From: Psychrobacter sp. UBA6766 | GTDB taxonomy: Bacteria; Pseudomonadota; Gammaproteobacteria; Pseudomonadales; Moraxellaceae | Length of the DNA stretch: 64,000 nt | Direction of reading: 5' to 3' | Assembly (NCBI RefSeq): GCF_002453355.1 | Contig: NZ_DKGQ01000039.1 | Coordinates: 1-64,000 of the forward strand | Shown: piece after piece, positions 16,971-25,383 of the stretch | How the letters are laid out: each line of letters starts with the position of its first letter | Position numbering within the stretch: the first letter of the stretch is position 1 | The notes under the pieces: generated by a model | What the model was told of the DNA's origin: nothing | Database searches by the model: none | What the model saw: only the letters and a program-made list of their open reading frames with translations | Made by a program: the position numbers and the translations under genes

Positions 16971-19067
16971 CTAATCAGTAAGTAGCTTGGGATTAACATA
17001 TACTAAGCGGCGGCGGCCCTCACTTTCTAACCTGATATGGCCCATGCTTTCAAGATCATCAAGTAAGAAGTTTAGCTTTTTACCTCTTAGCGCATTGGGT
17101 GCATGCTGGGTCACATAAGACTTATTTAATACCGCTGGGTTTTTGTCTTTAGCCTTGTCTATTAGCCAGTTGCTTAACTTCTCAATGTCGGGTTGTTCAC
17201 CGGTTGGCGTTGCATCTTGATAGCGCAAGCGTTCGGCCGTTGAGTATTCCACCAACATAAAAGCCCGTTTAATGTCATCGGTAGTAATAGCCTTACGCTT
17301 ATCAAAGAATGCTATCAATGTGGCTATGCGGCTGGCATTTTCTGCCATACGTGAGGCATACGCTTTTAAGTATTCCAGTGGCATGCTCTTAGCTTGTTGG
17401 TTCTCTATGGCCTGCATATGCTCATAGAATATTTGTTCTGTCTGCTTGTCCTGCCAGCGCATTTTATAGCGTTTGGGTGCTCCTTTGTCATCGGTGGGCG
17501 CGTTGCTGTCCACGGGGTCTAATAGGTCGCTGCATCTGCTCCAATAAGCTTGTAGGTCGCTGTCCATAAATGGGCTTTGCTGCCTACGCTCTATATCGTC
17601 CCATGTTCTATAACCTTGCAAGCTGTTAGGGCATGCAATCAAGGCCCTTGCTAAAAAGCCTTGCTGGTTCATCATGTCATCAGTTAAGGCCGGTTCTAAG
17701 ATGATACGTTGAGCCATTAGCATAAGCGTCATACGCACGTTATAGGCTTTGGTGCGTGGGTTTGCATAAGCGTTCTTTTGTGATCGTGTCCGGTTCACTT
17801 CGCCGCCGCTGTAAAGGTCGGTAATGGCTGCCAGTGCGTTGCCGGCTGTGTCACCTTTCATTGTATGACCATTAAAGAATTGGGCCGCGTCATCAGTTGA
17901 CCATGATGCGTCTGTTATTTCACCATTCACAAACTTATCGAGTACCGGCTCAATAGTGGCATCTTTGAATAGCCGCTCGGGGTTGTGGGGTGCTGGCTCG
18001 TTTGCTAAGTAGTCTTTGAGTTCTGCACCTTTTAGGCTGGCAATTTGCGCTTTGTGCTCATCATGCCTTGTTATATATTCCTCATATTGTTTTTGTTCAT
18101 ACTCTTTTATTTTATGGTGGCTTAAGTCCATTGCTTGCGTTTTGCCGCTGCCACTTTCACCCTCAGTAATTAAGATCAGGCTTGCCGGCATATGCTTATA
18201 GCCAAACGGCGCGTCAACGTGGGCCTGTCCCATGTGGGCTAATGCGCCTAAGATACATTGACCGGCCATAGCATCAGGTACTTGCTGATAGTAAGCTATT
18301 TTCTTAATAACCTTTTGTAGCAGTCCGTCCCATGCTTCTATTGGATAGCGTGTCGGTTTGCTGGGGTCACTTGATAGCGGTTCAGGTGTGGGCCATGCTA
18401 TGGTTTTAAGGTCGATTATCTTTGTATCATCAAGGGCTAGTATGGCCTGATAAGTTAAGCCGCCATACTCTAAGTGCTCTAATACAGTGCGATCACTAGT
18501 AATAATGGCCCTCACGTTTGAGCCTATCAATGGTTTTATAAACTTGTCTTTAACGTCCGCTGTGGTCATGACTGTAACGGGTGCATCTTGTGAGAAATGC
18601 TTAACCATGTCATTAAATGACCAGTCATCACGGCTGGCTAGTATCGTTACCGGTTCACCTAACAAAAGATAAGACAGCTCTACGGCATCAGCTACATTAT
18701 TAACGGCTATTCGTTCGTCTTTGCTGTCCATCGTGCCAATGATAAAAGCCGCCGTTTCAAAAGGATCAGTCACTATATAATCTTTAGGCTGTCCGTTTGG
18801 GGGCATACATAACAAGTTTACCGGCTCATAGTCTTTGTTATGCAATACTAGGCCCACCATGCCAGCGGTTGGTAGTATGTCACCTTGATTTACGGGTAAA
18901 TTAACCTTAATATCTAGTAGTCTGTTAGGTTCTAAAATATCGTATAATTTTTTTAGCAGTTCGTCATCTTGTAGCGTTTCCGCCGTTGCTGGTTGATGTT
19001 CACCTAAAATGCTAACTAAGCCCGCCTTGCCGCGGGTTTTTTCTTGGCTGTCGGTTGGTGTGGTCAT
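16971..19067 (-). CDS. DUF3987 (YfjI-type) replication/helicase-like ATPase
   Basis: A 698-residue protein whose middle and C-terminal parts fit the DUF3987 family, found in prophage and satellite replication modules. A Walker A, GESGSGKT, lies near residue 305. A coiled and charged stretch follows, then the STDDAAQFFNGH and NVRMTLMLMAQ blocks of the ATPase core, and a winged-helix-like C-terminus. It probably acts in initiating replication of the excised island. Its start overlaps the stop of the small gene upstream by 4 bp, which marks it as the last gene of an operon. Confidence 0.8.
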   Translation of the reverse strand: MTTPTDSQEKTRGKAGLVSILGEHQPATAETLQDDELLKKLYDILEPNRLLDIKVNLPVNQGDILPTAGMVGLVLHNKDYEPVNLLCMPPNGQPKDYIVTDPFETAAFIIGTMDSKDERIAVNNVADAVELSYLLLGEPVTILASRDDWSFNDMVKHFSQDAPVTVMTTADVKDKFIKPLIGSNVRAIITSDRTVLEHLEYGGLTYQAILALDDTKIIDLKTIAWPTPEPLSSDPSKPTRYPIEAWDGLLQKVIKKIAYYQQVPDAMAGQCILGALAHMGQAHVDAPFGYKHMPASLILITEGESGSGKTQAMDLSHHKIKEYEQKQYEEYITRHDEHKAQIASLKGAELKDYLANEPAPHNPERLFKDATIEPVLDKFVNGEITDASWSTDDAAQFFNGHTMKGDTAGNALAAITDLYSGGEVNRTRSQKNAYANPRTKAYNVRMTLMLMAQRIILEPALTDDMMNQQGFLARALIACPNSLQGYRTWDDIERRQQSPFMDSDLQAYWSRCSDLLDPVDSNAPTDDKGAPKRYKMRWQDKQTEQIFYEHMQAIENQQAKSMPLEYLKAYASRMAENASRIATLIAFFDKRKAITTDDIKRAFMLVEYSTAERLRYQDATPTGEQPDIEKLSNWLIDKAKDKNPAVLNKSYVTQHAPNALRGKKLNFLLDDLESMGHIRLESEGRRRLVYVNPKLLTD

Positions 19068-19264
19068 CGTTTGCCCTCCTTGCCGTCATCATCATATGAG
19101 TGCTGTATCTTGTCCGCTGCCCGTTTGATTTGATAGTAGCGGCCGCCTTGTGCATCTTTTCTTTTCTGCTCTTTACCATGCTTTGACTTTGCATAGGCAA
19201 GTTGAGCGTCCATAAAGGTTTTAGGGTTGTCATTATCAATAGGCACAAGCGTCCTCCTTGCCAT
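19064..19264 (-). CDS. Small basic protein of the island operon
   Basis: A 66-residue, strongly charged protein rich in Lys, Asp and Gln, with no recognised domain. It overlaps the genes on both sides (by 4 bp with the ATPase gene and by 29 bp with the gene at 19236), so it is translationally coupled and probably genuine. Function unknown; a nucleic-acid-binding or adaptor role for the ATPase is possible from position only. Confidence 0.55.
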   Translation of the reverse strand: MARRTLVPIDNDNPKTFMDAQLAYAKSKHGKEQKRKDAQGGRYYQIKRAADKIQHSYDDDGKEGKR

Positions 19265-19568
19265 AACCTGTCTGGGCTAATGGTTCGTTGATAATGTCCA
19301 GTTGGCTATAAAGCAGATTAATCCAAGTATCGGCGGCATCTTGTGACAGACGGGCCAATGCTATGGCGGCATGGGGTTCTATTTGACGGGTAGCGATAAG
19401 GTGTAGCAGTTGCCCTATGTCATGCAAAACAGTAGCAGCGCCGTTAATGTCACATGCAATATCGGACAGCATGATAGACGGCATTAAAATAACTTCGTCA
19501 TCGTCTTGATTAGTAAGGTCTATAACCTTGCGCTGGCTCGTTTGGGTAGTTGTAATTGAGTTAAGCAT
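19236..19568 (-). CDS. Island hypothetical protein
   Basis: A 110-residue, mostly helical acidic protein without a domain I recognise. It starts at the end of the short lipoprotein-like gene upstream (8-bp overlap) and overlaps the next gene. Part of the tightly packed early operon between the AlpA-like regulator and the DUF3987 ATPase. Confidence 0.6.
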   Translation of the reverse strand: MLNSITTTQTSQRKVIDLTNQDDDEVILMPSIMLSDIACDINGAATVLHDIGQLLHLIATRQIEPHAAIALARLSQDAADTWINLLYSQLDIINEPLAQTGYGKEDACAY

Positions 19569-19704
19569 TATTAGTGACCTCTAATTTTGTTATTGTTTTA
19601 ATATTTACTGGTTCGCAAGCTGTAAGTAATAACATAAACAAGCCAACCATTAGCACCATATAAAATATAAAGCCTCGCTTAGATTGCTGATTATCGTTGT
19701 TCAT
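19561..19704 (-). CDS. Very small membrane or lipoprotein peptide
   Basis: A 47-residue frame. The start is polar, followed by a hydrophobic segment and a LLLTAC lipobox, so it may be a lipoprotein or a single-span membrane peptide. It overlaps both neighbours (14 bp with the stop of the gene upstream and 8 bp with the next start), which fills an otherwise empty 122-bp gap in the operon and argues it is real. Confidence 0.55.
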   Translation of the reverse strand: MNNDNQQSKRGFIFYMVLMVGLFMLLLTACEPVNIKTITKLEVTNNA

Positions 19705-19966
19705 CTCTTACGTCCTCTATGTTAAAAGCAATTTCTGCTATGCGTGTGGATAGCTCTTTGAGTGAATTTACTTGCCTACTGCCTGTAGGTAGTAAGCCGC
19801 CTAGCATCTTGGTTTCTAGCTCTGCTAATTGGGTCATGGTATTAATGATGGTCACATTAGCGTGTAAGGTAATGATTAACTGGTCTATAAAGTCATCAGT
19901 TATCATCAAAAAACCTTGCTCTTTTAATCTGTGCATTACCTCGTTGACTAATTCGTCATTACTCAT
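19691..19966 (-). CDS. Island hypothetical helical protein
   Basis: A 91-residue, almost wholly helical protein with no motif I can name. Its start overlaps the end of the HTH gene upstream by 8 bp. A helper of replication or regulation is conceivable given the neighbours, but there is no direct evidence. Confidence 0.55.
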   Translation of the reverse strand: MSNDELVNEVMHRLKEQGFLMITDDFIDQLIITLHANVTIINTMTQLAELETKMLGGLLPTGSRQVNSLKELSTRIAEIAFNIEDVRDEQR

Positions 19967-20216
19967 GGGCGTTCACCTCATCAGCTTTATTAATAGCAGC
20001 TGTGTCTAGCCAATAGCGAGCAAAACGCTTGCCGTTCTCTTTAACCATTACACTTTTAACGGGCAGGCCTTTGCGCTTTAAGCCACCTATGCGTTGAGAT
20101 AAAGCGGTGATATGGTACTCATGGATAGACTGCCATATATCAATAGTTTGACCTGTCATTAGATGGGCTTTGATAATTGCGGCTTGGGTCTTTGGGGGTT
20201 GCTGTGGGGTAGTCAT
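19959..20216 (-). CDS. Helix-turn-helix protein (HTH_39-like)
   Basis: An 85-residue protein whose first 60 residues fit the winged-helix domain common next to phage and island replication genes (QAAIIKAHLMTG ... ALSQRIGGLKRKG). It starts 3 bp after the stop of the AlpA-like gene. Probably a DNA-binding accessory protein for replication or transcription of the island. Confidence 0.65.
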   Translation of the reverse strand: MTTPQQPPKTQAAIIKAHLMTGQTIDIWQSIHEYHITALSQRIGGLKRKGLPVKSVMVKENGKRFARYWLDTAAINKADEVNAHE

Positions 20217-20219
20217 GGC

Positions 20220-20471
20220 TTACACCTCACTAGCTGATTGTTGACTTTCAAGAAAGCGCAAAATATCGCTATTCCTAAACATTGGAATACCGTTTACATT
20301 GATAGGTTTGGGGAATTTGTTAGCTTTCCACCATCTGCGTAACGTTTGGTGGTGTAGTCCGATCAGTTCGGCTGTGGGCTGAATGCGTGAATAGCCTTGA
20401 GGGTTTAACGGGGTAGGTTGCTCATCTTTAACTTGGTTGCTGCTATTAATGATTGTATTGGTATGGGTCAT
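20220..20471 (-). CDS. AlpA-family regulator/excisionase-like protein
   Basis: An 83-residue MerR-like HTH protein (ELIGLHHQTLRRWWKANKFPKP, about residues 35-56, then a GIPMFRNSDI wing). AlpA-type proteins in P4-like elements activate integrase expression or act as excisionases. It heads the leftward operon of the island and is followed closely by the replication genes. Confidence 0.8.
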   Translation of the reverse strand: MTHTNTIINSSNQVKDEQPTPLNPQGYSRIQPTAELIGLHHQTLRRWWKANKFPKPINVNGIPMFRNSDILRFLESQQSASEV

Positions 20472-20588
20472 AAGAACACCTGTTAGTTAATGGTTAGTAA
20501 CAGATGTCATATTAGGATTATGATAGATAAGGTGGTAGATAGGCATTCTAGCAATCAGGGGGTAATTCTAGAATTTAGGGGATATTTA

Positions 20589-21407
20589 TTACAAACTCTC
20601 ACAATTAAAAGGGCTTAACTCGCTACGTATTCTTAATAATAGTTGTTTGCGCAATTTATTTTCAGGTGTTGAGTTGCCATAATCTGTATTCTTGTACCTC
20701 TCTAAAATAGCTGGCGGTACTTTATCGGATTTTTTAAGCCAGTTATCTACTTGATTAACTGTTAAGTTTAGATCAGGTAATAATTCAACTACCAATCCAG
20801 CTACTTGCTTGCGCAATAATAAGTTATCTTGCTTATCGTAACTCCATATCTTGTCTGCTAAAGGTAATGCTATTTTTTTCTTCTCCTCAGTATGCTTTTG
20901 TATAGGTGCGGATGTTCGTTTTTCTAACTCCTCATAAGATACATAACTATGATTTGCTAAAACAATCCCTAATGCGTTGCTAGACGATAAAAGATAATTC
21001 ATAAACATATCTATCTTATTAAAGCTTAGGTATATTTCAGTAAAAGCCAATAAGATCGCTGTAAAAGTTAATTGCTCTGAGCCTAAACCTAAATGTTTGA
21101 AATATTTAGTTATAAGCTTACTCTTAACTATTGAAAGCAACTCTTTATCGTCATTAATATTAGGGTATAGCTCTAAGAATATCTTGAATATATCTATGCG
21201 CAATCTCATAAGTTCATTAGTGGTTTCTTTCACACATAGGCTTTTCTCTTTTGCAAGGTCATATAAGTGCCAACTGAAAGTGTCTGATACTCCATCAAAG
21301 TATTTAACTTGATCGTTATCGCCATAAGCTCTAAGTGCCGTATTAAAGTCCTCACTGTGTCTTATAACTTCAAGTAGTGTATTTATATTCTCGCACTTAT
21401 TGTTCAT
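20589..21407 (-). CDS. Uncharacterised island protein between integrase and AlpA
   Basis: A 272-residue protein, mostly helical, with no transmembrane segment or catalytic motif that I can identify. The C-terminal 80 residues (NLTVNQVDNWLKKSDKVPP) have a helix-turn-helix look. Its DNA is more AT-rich than that of the adjacent operon. The position between integrase and regulator is a common cargo or regulatory slot in P4-like elements; it could be a transcriptional repressor or a defence factor, and neither is supported by motif. Confidence 0.6.
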   Translation of the reverse strand: MNNKCENINTLLEVIRHSEDFNTALRAYGDNDQVKYFDGVSDTFSWHLYDLAKEKSLCVKETTNELMRLRIDIFKIFLELYPNINDDKELLSIVKSKLITKYFKHLGLGSEQLTFTAILLAFTEIYLSFNKIDMFMNYLLSSSNALGIVLANHSYVSYEELEKRTSAPIQKHTEEKKKIALPLADKIWSYDKQDNLLLRKQVAGLVVELLPDLNLTVNQVDNWLKKSDKVPPAILERYKNTDYGNSTPENKLRKQLLLRIRSELSPFNCESL

Positions 21408-21527
21408 TGCTCACACCTTTACACACCCTTTTATAAAATAAGGTGCAAGGCGGTGGCTGCTTTAAGGTGTGTAAATCGCTGCCGTTCGGTTAATTAGTCC
21501 TAGCCTTGCAATTCAGTCTAATGGTTA

Positions 21528-22859
21528 TTAACCATGTTTTTGTTTGGCTGCTTTCTTGAAGTCTGCACGTATCACGTTATCAAACTTGCCAGCCTTAATA
21601 TCGTCTAGGTAATTAGCCCATGCGGTCATCATATCTGCTCTTTGTTCTAAGCCTGCCATGCGGTTATATGCTGTGCCATAAGCGTTTAGCATGCGGTGGC
21701 CTAGTGCCAGTTCGGTTATCAATTCGTCATAGCCTAGTCGCTCCATCAGCATGGTTTTTGCGCTACTTCTAAAACCGTGTGGGCTGTGAATATCCTTATA
21801 ACCTTGTTCGTTGTTCATTAGATCACTATTCAATACTTTGTTTATTGCTAGGGTATGGTGATAAGGCTCTTTTCTACGCCTTGTATTATGAAATACATAG
21901 TCGCTATCACCTGTAAGCTGCTTCATCTGCTCTAATATAGCAATGGCTTGCGGTGCTAGTGGTATAACAATGCTGGCCACCATATCGGCCCTGTTACCTG
22001 CTTTTTGTGGCTTAAATTCCCATTGTTTTTTAAACCAGTTAATATCTGCCCACCTCATAGCGCACATGTCACCAACTCGAACAAACGTTAATGCTAATAG
22101 CTGTAATACGCGCTTATTGTGTAGCTGGCTTGCATCGTCTAAGCAGTCAATATCTTTTAGCAGTTCGGCAAATTCTTTAGGGTCTGTTAGTGCTGCATGA
22201 TGTTTTACTTTGTGATTAATAAGTGTCCCTTGTAGGTCGCTGGCTGGGTTGTACTCAATAATCATATGAGCCTTAGCAATCTGTAGAATACTTTTTAATA
22301 TGGTTTTGACCTGTAAGCCTTTATATGAATATGTTTTTTGAATGTCTTTAATAAACTTAATGACGATACTAGGGCTAATATCTGTTACTTTCATATGTCC
22401 AAGCTGTTGTGCAATAACTTTAGTAGCATCTCTATGCCGTCTAATACTAGATTTGGATAAGTTTTTGCTGTTTTGAATTTCTAACCATTCGTTGATGAAA
22501 TGATTTAAGGTATTTTGACGGTCTGTTATGTCTTTTTGCTTGGCATCGGCTCTATGCTCTATTGGGTCTATGTCTTTGGCTAATAGTTGCATATTGTCGC
22601 TATGGTATTGACGGGCATCGGAAAGGCTTAACGCTGGGTATTGTCCTAGCGTCATGTAAGGGCGTTTGCTAGTGATGGGGTGGGTGTAACGGTGTCTAAA
22701 ATCGGCTGTAGCGTCTAGGCTCTCTTTATGCGGTCTTATACGTATCTCTAAGCCTTTATAGCCAGCTATAGGATAACTGATAGTCTTGCCAGCCTTAATA
22801 GTGTCTTTGATTGCCCGTTTGATTTGGGTATCGGTTGTTAAGTCTGTTTTGATGGTCAT
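21528..22859 (-). CDS. int: P4-type tyrosine integrase
   Basis: A 443-residue tyrosine recombinase: N-terminal arm-binding DUF4102-like domain (about 1-95), core-binding SAM-like domain (about 105-200) and catalytic domain. Catalytic residues are visible as Arg in FVRVGDMCAMRW, the HGFR box, the His of LGHRM and the Tyr of TAYNRM. It catalyses integration and excision of the island. It sits at the right end, 9 bp past a run of its likely arm-type repeats, which may also let it repress its own promoter. Confidence 0.92.
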   Translation of the reverse strand: MTIKTDLTTDTQIKRAIKDTIKAGKTISYPIAGYKGLEIRIRPHKESLDATADFRHRYTHPITSKRPYMTLGQYPALSLSDARQYHSDNMQLLAKDIDPIEHRADAKQKDITDRQNTLNHFINEWLEIQNSKNLSKSSIRRHRDATKVIAQQLGHMKVTDISPSIVIKFIKDIQKTYSYKGLQVKTILKSILQIAKAHMIIEYNPASDLQGTLINHKVKHHAALTDPKEFAELLKDIDCLDDASQLHNKRVLQLLALTFVRVGDMCAMRWADINWFKKQWEFKPQKAGNRADMVASIVIPLAPQAIAILEQMKQLTGDSDYVFHNTRRRKEPYHHTLAINKVLNSDLMNNEQGYKDIHSPHGFRSSAKTMLMERLGYDELITELALGHRMLNAYGTAYNRMAGLEQRADMMTAWANYLDDIKAGKFDNVIRADFKKAAKQKHG

Positions 22860-22875
22860 CTTATCACCTGCAAAC

Positions 22876-22895
22876 TGGTAGCCATTTTGGTAGCC
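22876..22895. repeat. Right-end TGGTAGCC arm-type repeats
   Basis: Two direct copies of TGGTAGCCATTT starting at 22876 and 22888, directly upstream of the integrase start. They match the left-end copies at 14947-14996 in sequence, orientation and 12-bp period. Confidence 0.6.
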
Positions 22896-23004
22896 ATTTA
22901 ATTGGCTTTTTCACACTTGCACTAACGTTATCACAAGTGACATATTAGCACTAAAGGTATGTGAAATAAAGGCTTTGAGATTATCAGGTTTTATCATGCT
23001 TTAT

Positions 23005-23031
23005 CAAAAAAGGCCATCGATGGATGACCTT
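23005..23031 (-). terminator. Terminator of the TonB-receptor gene and candidate right attachment site
   Basis: On the minus strand, AAGGTCATC, a CATC loop and GATGGCCTT are followed by a T-run, a good intrinsic terminator about 35 nt past the receptor stop. The plus-strand AAAAAAGGCCA core is shared with 14866-14876, so the island seems to have inserted in this terminator while preserving it on the receptor side. Confidence 0.6.
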
Positions 23032-23067
23032 GATTGTTCATTTGCGCTTCATTTGATTTGAGAGGAA

Positions 23068-25005
23068 TTAGAACCAGTTATAGGTTAATGAGGTGAAGAA
23101 ATTGGTGCCGTCGGTATTGTAACCTGGCAGCGTAATATATTGCTTATTAGTAATATTATTTAGACGGGCAGTCATTGTTAAGTTATCAGTCAATTGGTAA
23201 TTACCACTGATATTCAACAAGCCATAGCTGTCAACACGTTGTTTATCAGTATTATCAATACTACTATAGTAATCATCTACATACTGATATTCAGTACGAA
23301 TATCTAAGCTTGGTAAGCGATATCCGATGTAAACTAAACCCTTATGTTCAGGACGAATGGCAAGAAATTTACCGTCATTGAATTTACCACTATCATCTTT
23401 AGCTTGCTGATAATCATAACTTCCACCAAATAAGTAGCTATCAAAGACCCAGTCTGACGTTAAGGTTAAACCTTTAATTTTAGCTTTATCAACGTTTTCA
23501 CTGCTACCGCCAGCATAGGTACCATCAATATCAAATATCGAAACGAAGCTAATTAAATCATCAACTTTATTATGATAGCCGGTTAGGCGTGTGGATTGAA
23601 GTCCAGTATTATACTCAATAAATGCCTCATAGTTATCGCTGGTTTCAGGTTTTAGATTAGGGTTGCCTGAATTTGGGTAATACAAGTCATTAAAAGTAGG
23701 GGCGCGAAAGCCTTTTGCATAATTAGCTCCTACACGAAATTCTGGAGTAAGATGATAGGCTGCCCCTAAGTTATAAGTCGTTTCACTATCAAAGTCAGAG
23801 TAATCATCATAACGTACATTAGCTTGGGCATCGATATTGTTATGCGAGACTAAATAGCCTAGGAAGCCGCTTTTTACTTTACGATCATTAGCATCATATA
23901 CATTTGATTTTAGCTCTTGATTTAAATGTTCAGCACCTATAATAGCTTTACCAATAGGCAACGTCTGAGTTCTCACTAAGCTTATTTGTTGTTGATTATT
24001 ATCATATTTACTACCATTGTTTACATCTGTTTCATAGGTGGTTGATTCATCAATGCTGTAGCCATAAGTGAATTTAGTACTGCTAGTGTCATCAGAATGC
24101 TCAAGATAGGCAGTAGCAGCTCCATTATTTTGTTCTGCAAAAGCATGCTTTAGGGCAGGCGCATTAGTAAGGTAGTCATCATAAGCGTCAATATCTGTAG
24201 TCGACTTTGAATAAAGTCCACTCAATCCAAATTTCAAGCTATCGCTAATCTTTTGACCAAATGAAATACTATAGTTGTCACTTTTAAACCCATCATCATC
24301 TGTTTGAGTGGGCAAACTACTTGGTAGTGTCGCATTAAATCCATCTGTTTCTTTACGATTGGCTGATAAGCTCAATGTTGTCCCTTTCTCACTAAGAAAC
24401 TGAGCACTAGCACCATATAAGTCTTCGTTATGCGATCCTACACCAGCAGTTACTGATACATTACTTCTATCGACATTGGCGCCCTTAGTAAATACTTGGA
24501 TAACACCGCCCATCGCATCTGAACCGTAGATACTTGAGCCTGAGGCACCGTATAAAATTTCAATACGGTCAATCTGATCTACAGGTAACAAACTGAGAGT
24601 AGCGCCGCCTGCACTCATTGAGCTATAACGTACACCATCGATAAGAACTAATATTTGGTTGTTATTGTAGCCACGCATATAAAAGTTTGATGTGGTGCCA
24701 GAACCACCGTTAGTGTAATGACTAATTCCTGGCTGGCGCTTAATTACATCAAGCGCACTTTGACCTTGAGAGCGTTGTAATTCTTCGCTATCGATCACCC
24801 GAGTTTGAGCGATGACATTACTGGCCTTAGTCGGTGTCCGCGTCGCCGTCACGACAATTTTATCAAGCTCAACTTGTGGCAGCTCGCTCTCATTGATAAC
24901 GCTACTATCAACAGTCGCTGCTGTGGCACTCATAGCAAATCCGCCTAAAACACTTAAGATACATAACCGCAAATAGGTGGTCGAAGATGAACGTGATAAA
25001 GCCAT
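23068..25005 (-). CDS. TonB-dependent outer-membrane receptor, BtuB-like
   Basis: A 645-residue receptor that should import a scarce ligand, vitamin B12 by resemblance, across the outer membrane using TonB energy. It has a signal peptide, a TonB-box-like DKIVVTATRTP (about residues 50-60), a plug domain with RGYNNNQILVLIDGVR and IEILYGASGSSIYGSDAMGG, then a beta-barrel ending in an aromatic residue (YNWF). The ATG at 25005 is preferred over an in-frame TTG 12 bp upstream. No cobalamin riboswitch consensus was found upstream, so ligand and regulation are uncertain. Confidence 0.85.
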   Translation of the reverse strand: MALSRSSSTTYLRLCILSVLGGFAMSATAATVDSSVINESELPQVELDKIVVTATRTPTKASNVIAQTRVIDSEELQRSQGQSALDVIKRQPGISHYTNGGSGTTSNFYMRGYNNNQILVLIDGVRYSSMSAGGATLSLLPVDQIDRIEILYGASGSSIYGSDAMGGVIQVFTKGANVDRSNVSVTAGVGSHNEDLYGASAQFLSEKGTTLSLSANRKETDGFNATLPSSLPTQTDDDGFKSDNYSISFGQKISDSLKFGLSGLYSKSTTDIDAYDDYLTNAPALKHAFAEQNNGAATAYLEHSDDTSSTKFTYGYSIDESTTYETDVNNGSKYDNNQQQISLVRTQTLPIGKAIIGAEHLNQELKSNVYDANDRKVKSGFLGYLVSHNNIDAQANVRYDDYSDFDSETTYNLGAAYHLTPEFRVGANYAKGFRAPTFNDLYYPNSGNPNLKPETSDNYEAFIEYNTGLQSTRLTGYHNKVDDLISFVSIFDIDGTYAGGSSENVDKAKIKGLTLTSDWVFDSYLFGGSYDYQQAKDDSGKFNDGKFLAIRPEHKGLVYIGYRLPSLDIRTEYQYVDDYYSSIDNTDKQRVDSYGLLNISGNYQLTDNLTMTARLNNITNKQYITLPGYNTDGTNFFTSLTYNWF

Positions 25006-25383
25006 ATTGAATTCCAAAGTTGAATGACAAATTGAACAAAGTAAAAAGTTACAGAAGCGAGAGCCTAAAAGTAAAAAATTACAAAAGTTAATACGCTGAT
25101 TACATGCGCTTATTATCTACAAAAGCAGCATACTTATAAACCAATTTGACCTAATATTTATTCAGCATACGCTGAGCGGCATTCATGATGAGGGGCTTTT
25201 CACTTTGGTTATTTGGTCGTTTTTAGTTCATTATATGGTCATCGATTAAAGTGAGGATAGGCTTTGTTAAGGATAGTAATAAAAATCTGCAATCGAACGC
25301 GTTGCTGTGATTAATAATTGCTATTATAGTGGCGTGTTTCATTTATTTTCTGTGCTGCCATCCCTAAAGCTAAGAGGTTTGTT
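25006..25383. other. Divergent intergenic region
   Basis: About 378 bp between the TonB receptor (minus) and the MscS gene (plus). It is AT-rich, with a small hairpin (TCAGC/GCTGA) near 25165. I looked for a cobalamin riboswitch on the minus strand and saw no GCCACTG box. No gene or clear promoter could be assigned. Confidence 0.4.

Larger units (their letters stand above)
14866..23031. mobile_element. Satellite-like integrated island (P4-type integrase, no structural genes)
   Basis: About 8.2 kb inserted between the ahcY promoter and the terminator of the TonB-receptor gene. It holds a P4-like tyrosine integrase at one end, an AlpA-like regulator, HTH proteins, a DUF3987 replication-type ATPase, several small overlapping minus-strand genes and a plus-strand lipoprotein. 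No capsid, tail, conjugation or toxin genes are seen. TGGTAGCC arm repeats lie near both ends. The gene set fits a phage satellite or similar integrative element; whether it is mobile is unknown. Exact ends are inferred from an imperfect repeat. Confidence 0.75.

Noticed and set aside
14866..23031. tRNA gene as the island's attachment site
   Set aside because: No tRNA-like cloverleaf is present at either boundary.
25006..25383. Cobalamin riboswitch upstream of the BtuB-like receptor
   Set aside because: The minus strand lacks the GCCACTG box and other conserved blocks of the cobalamin aptamer.
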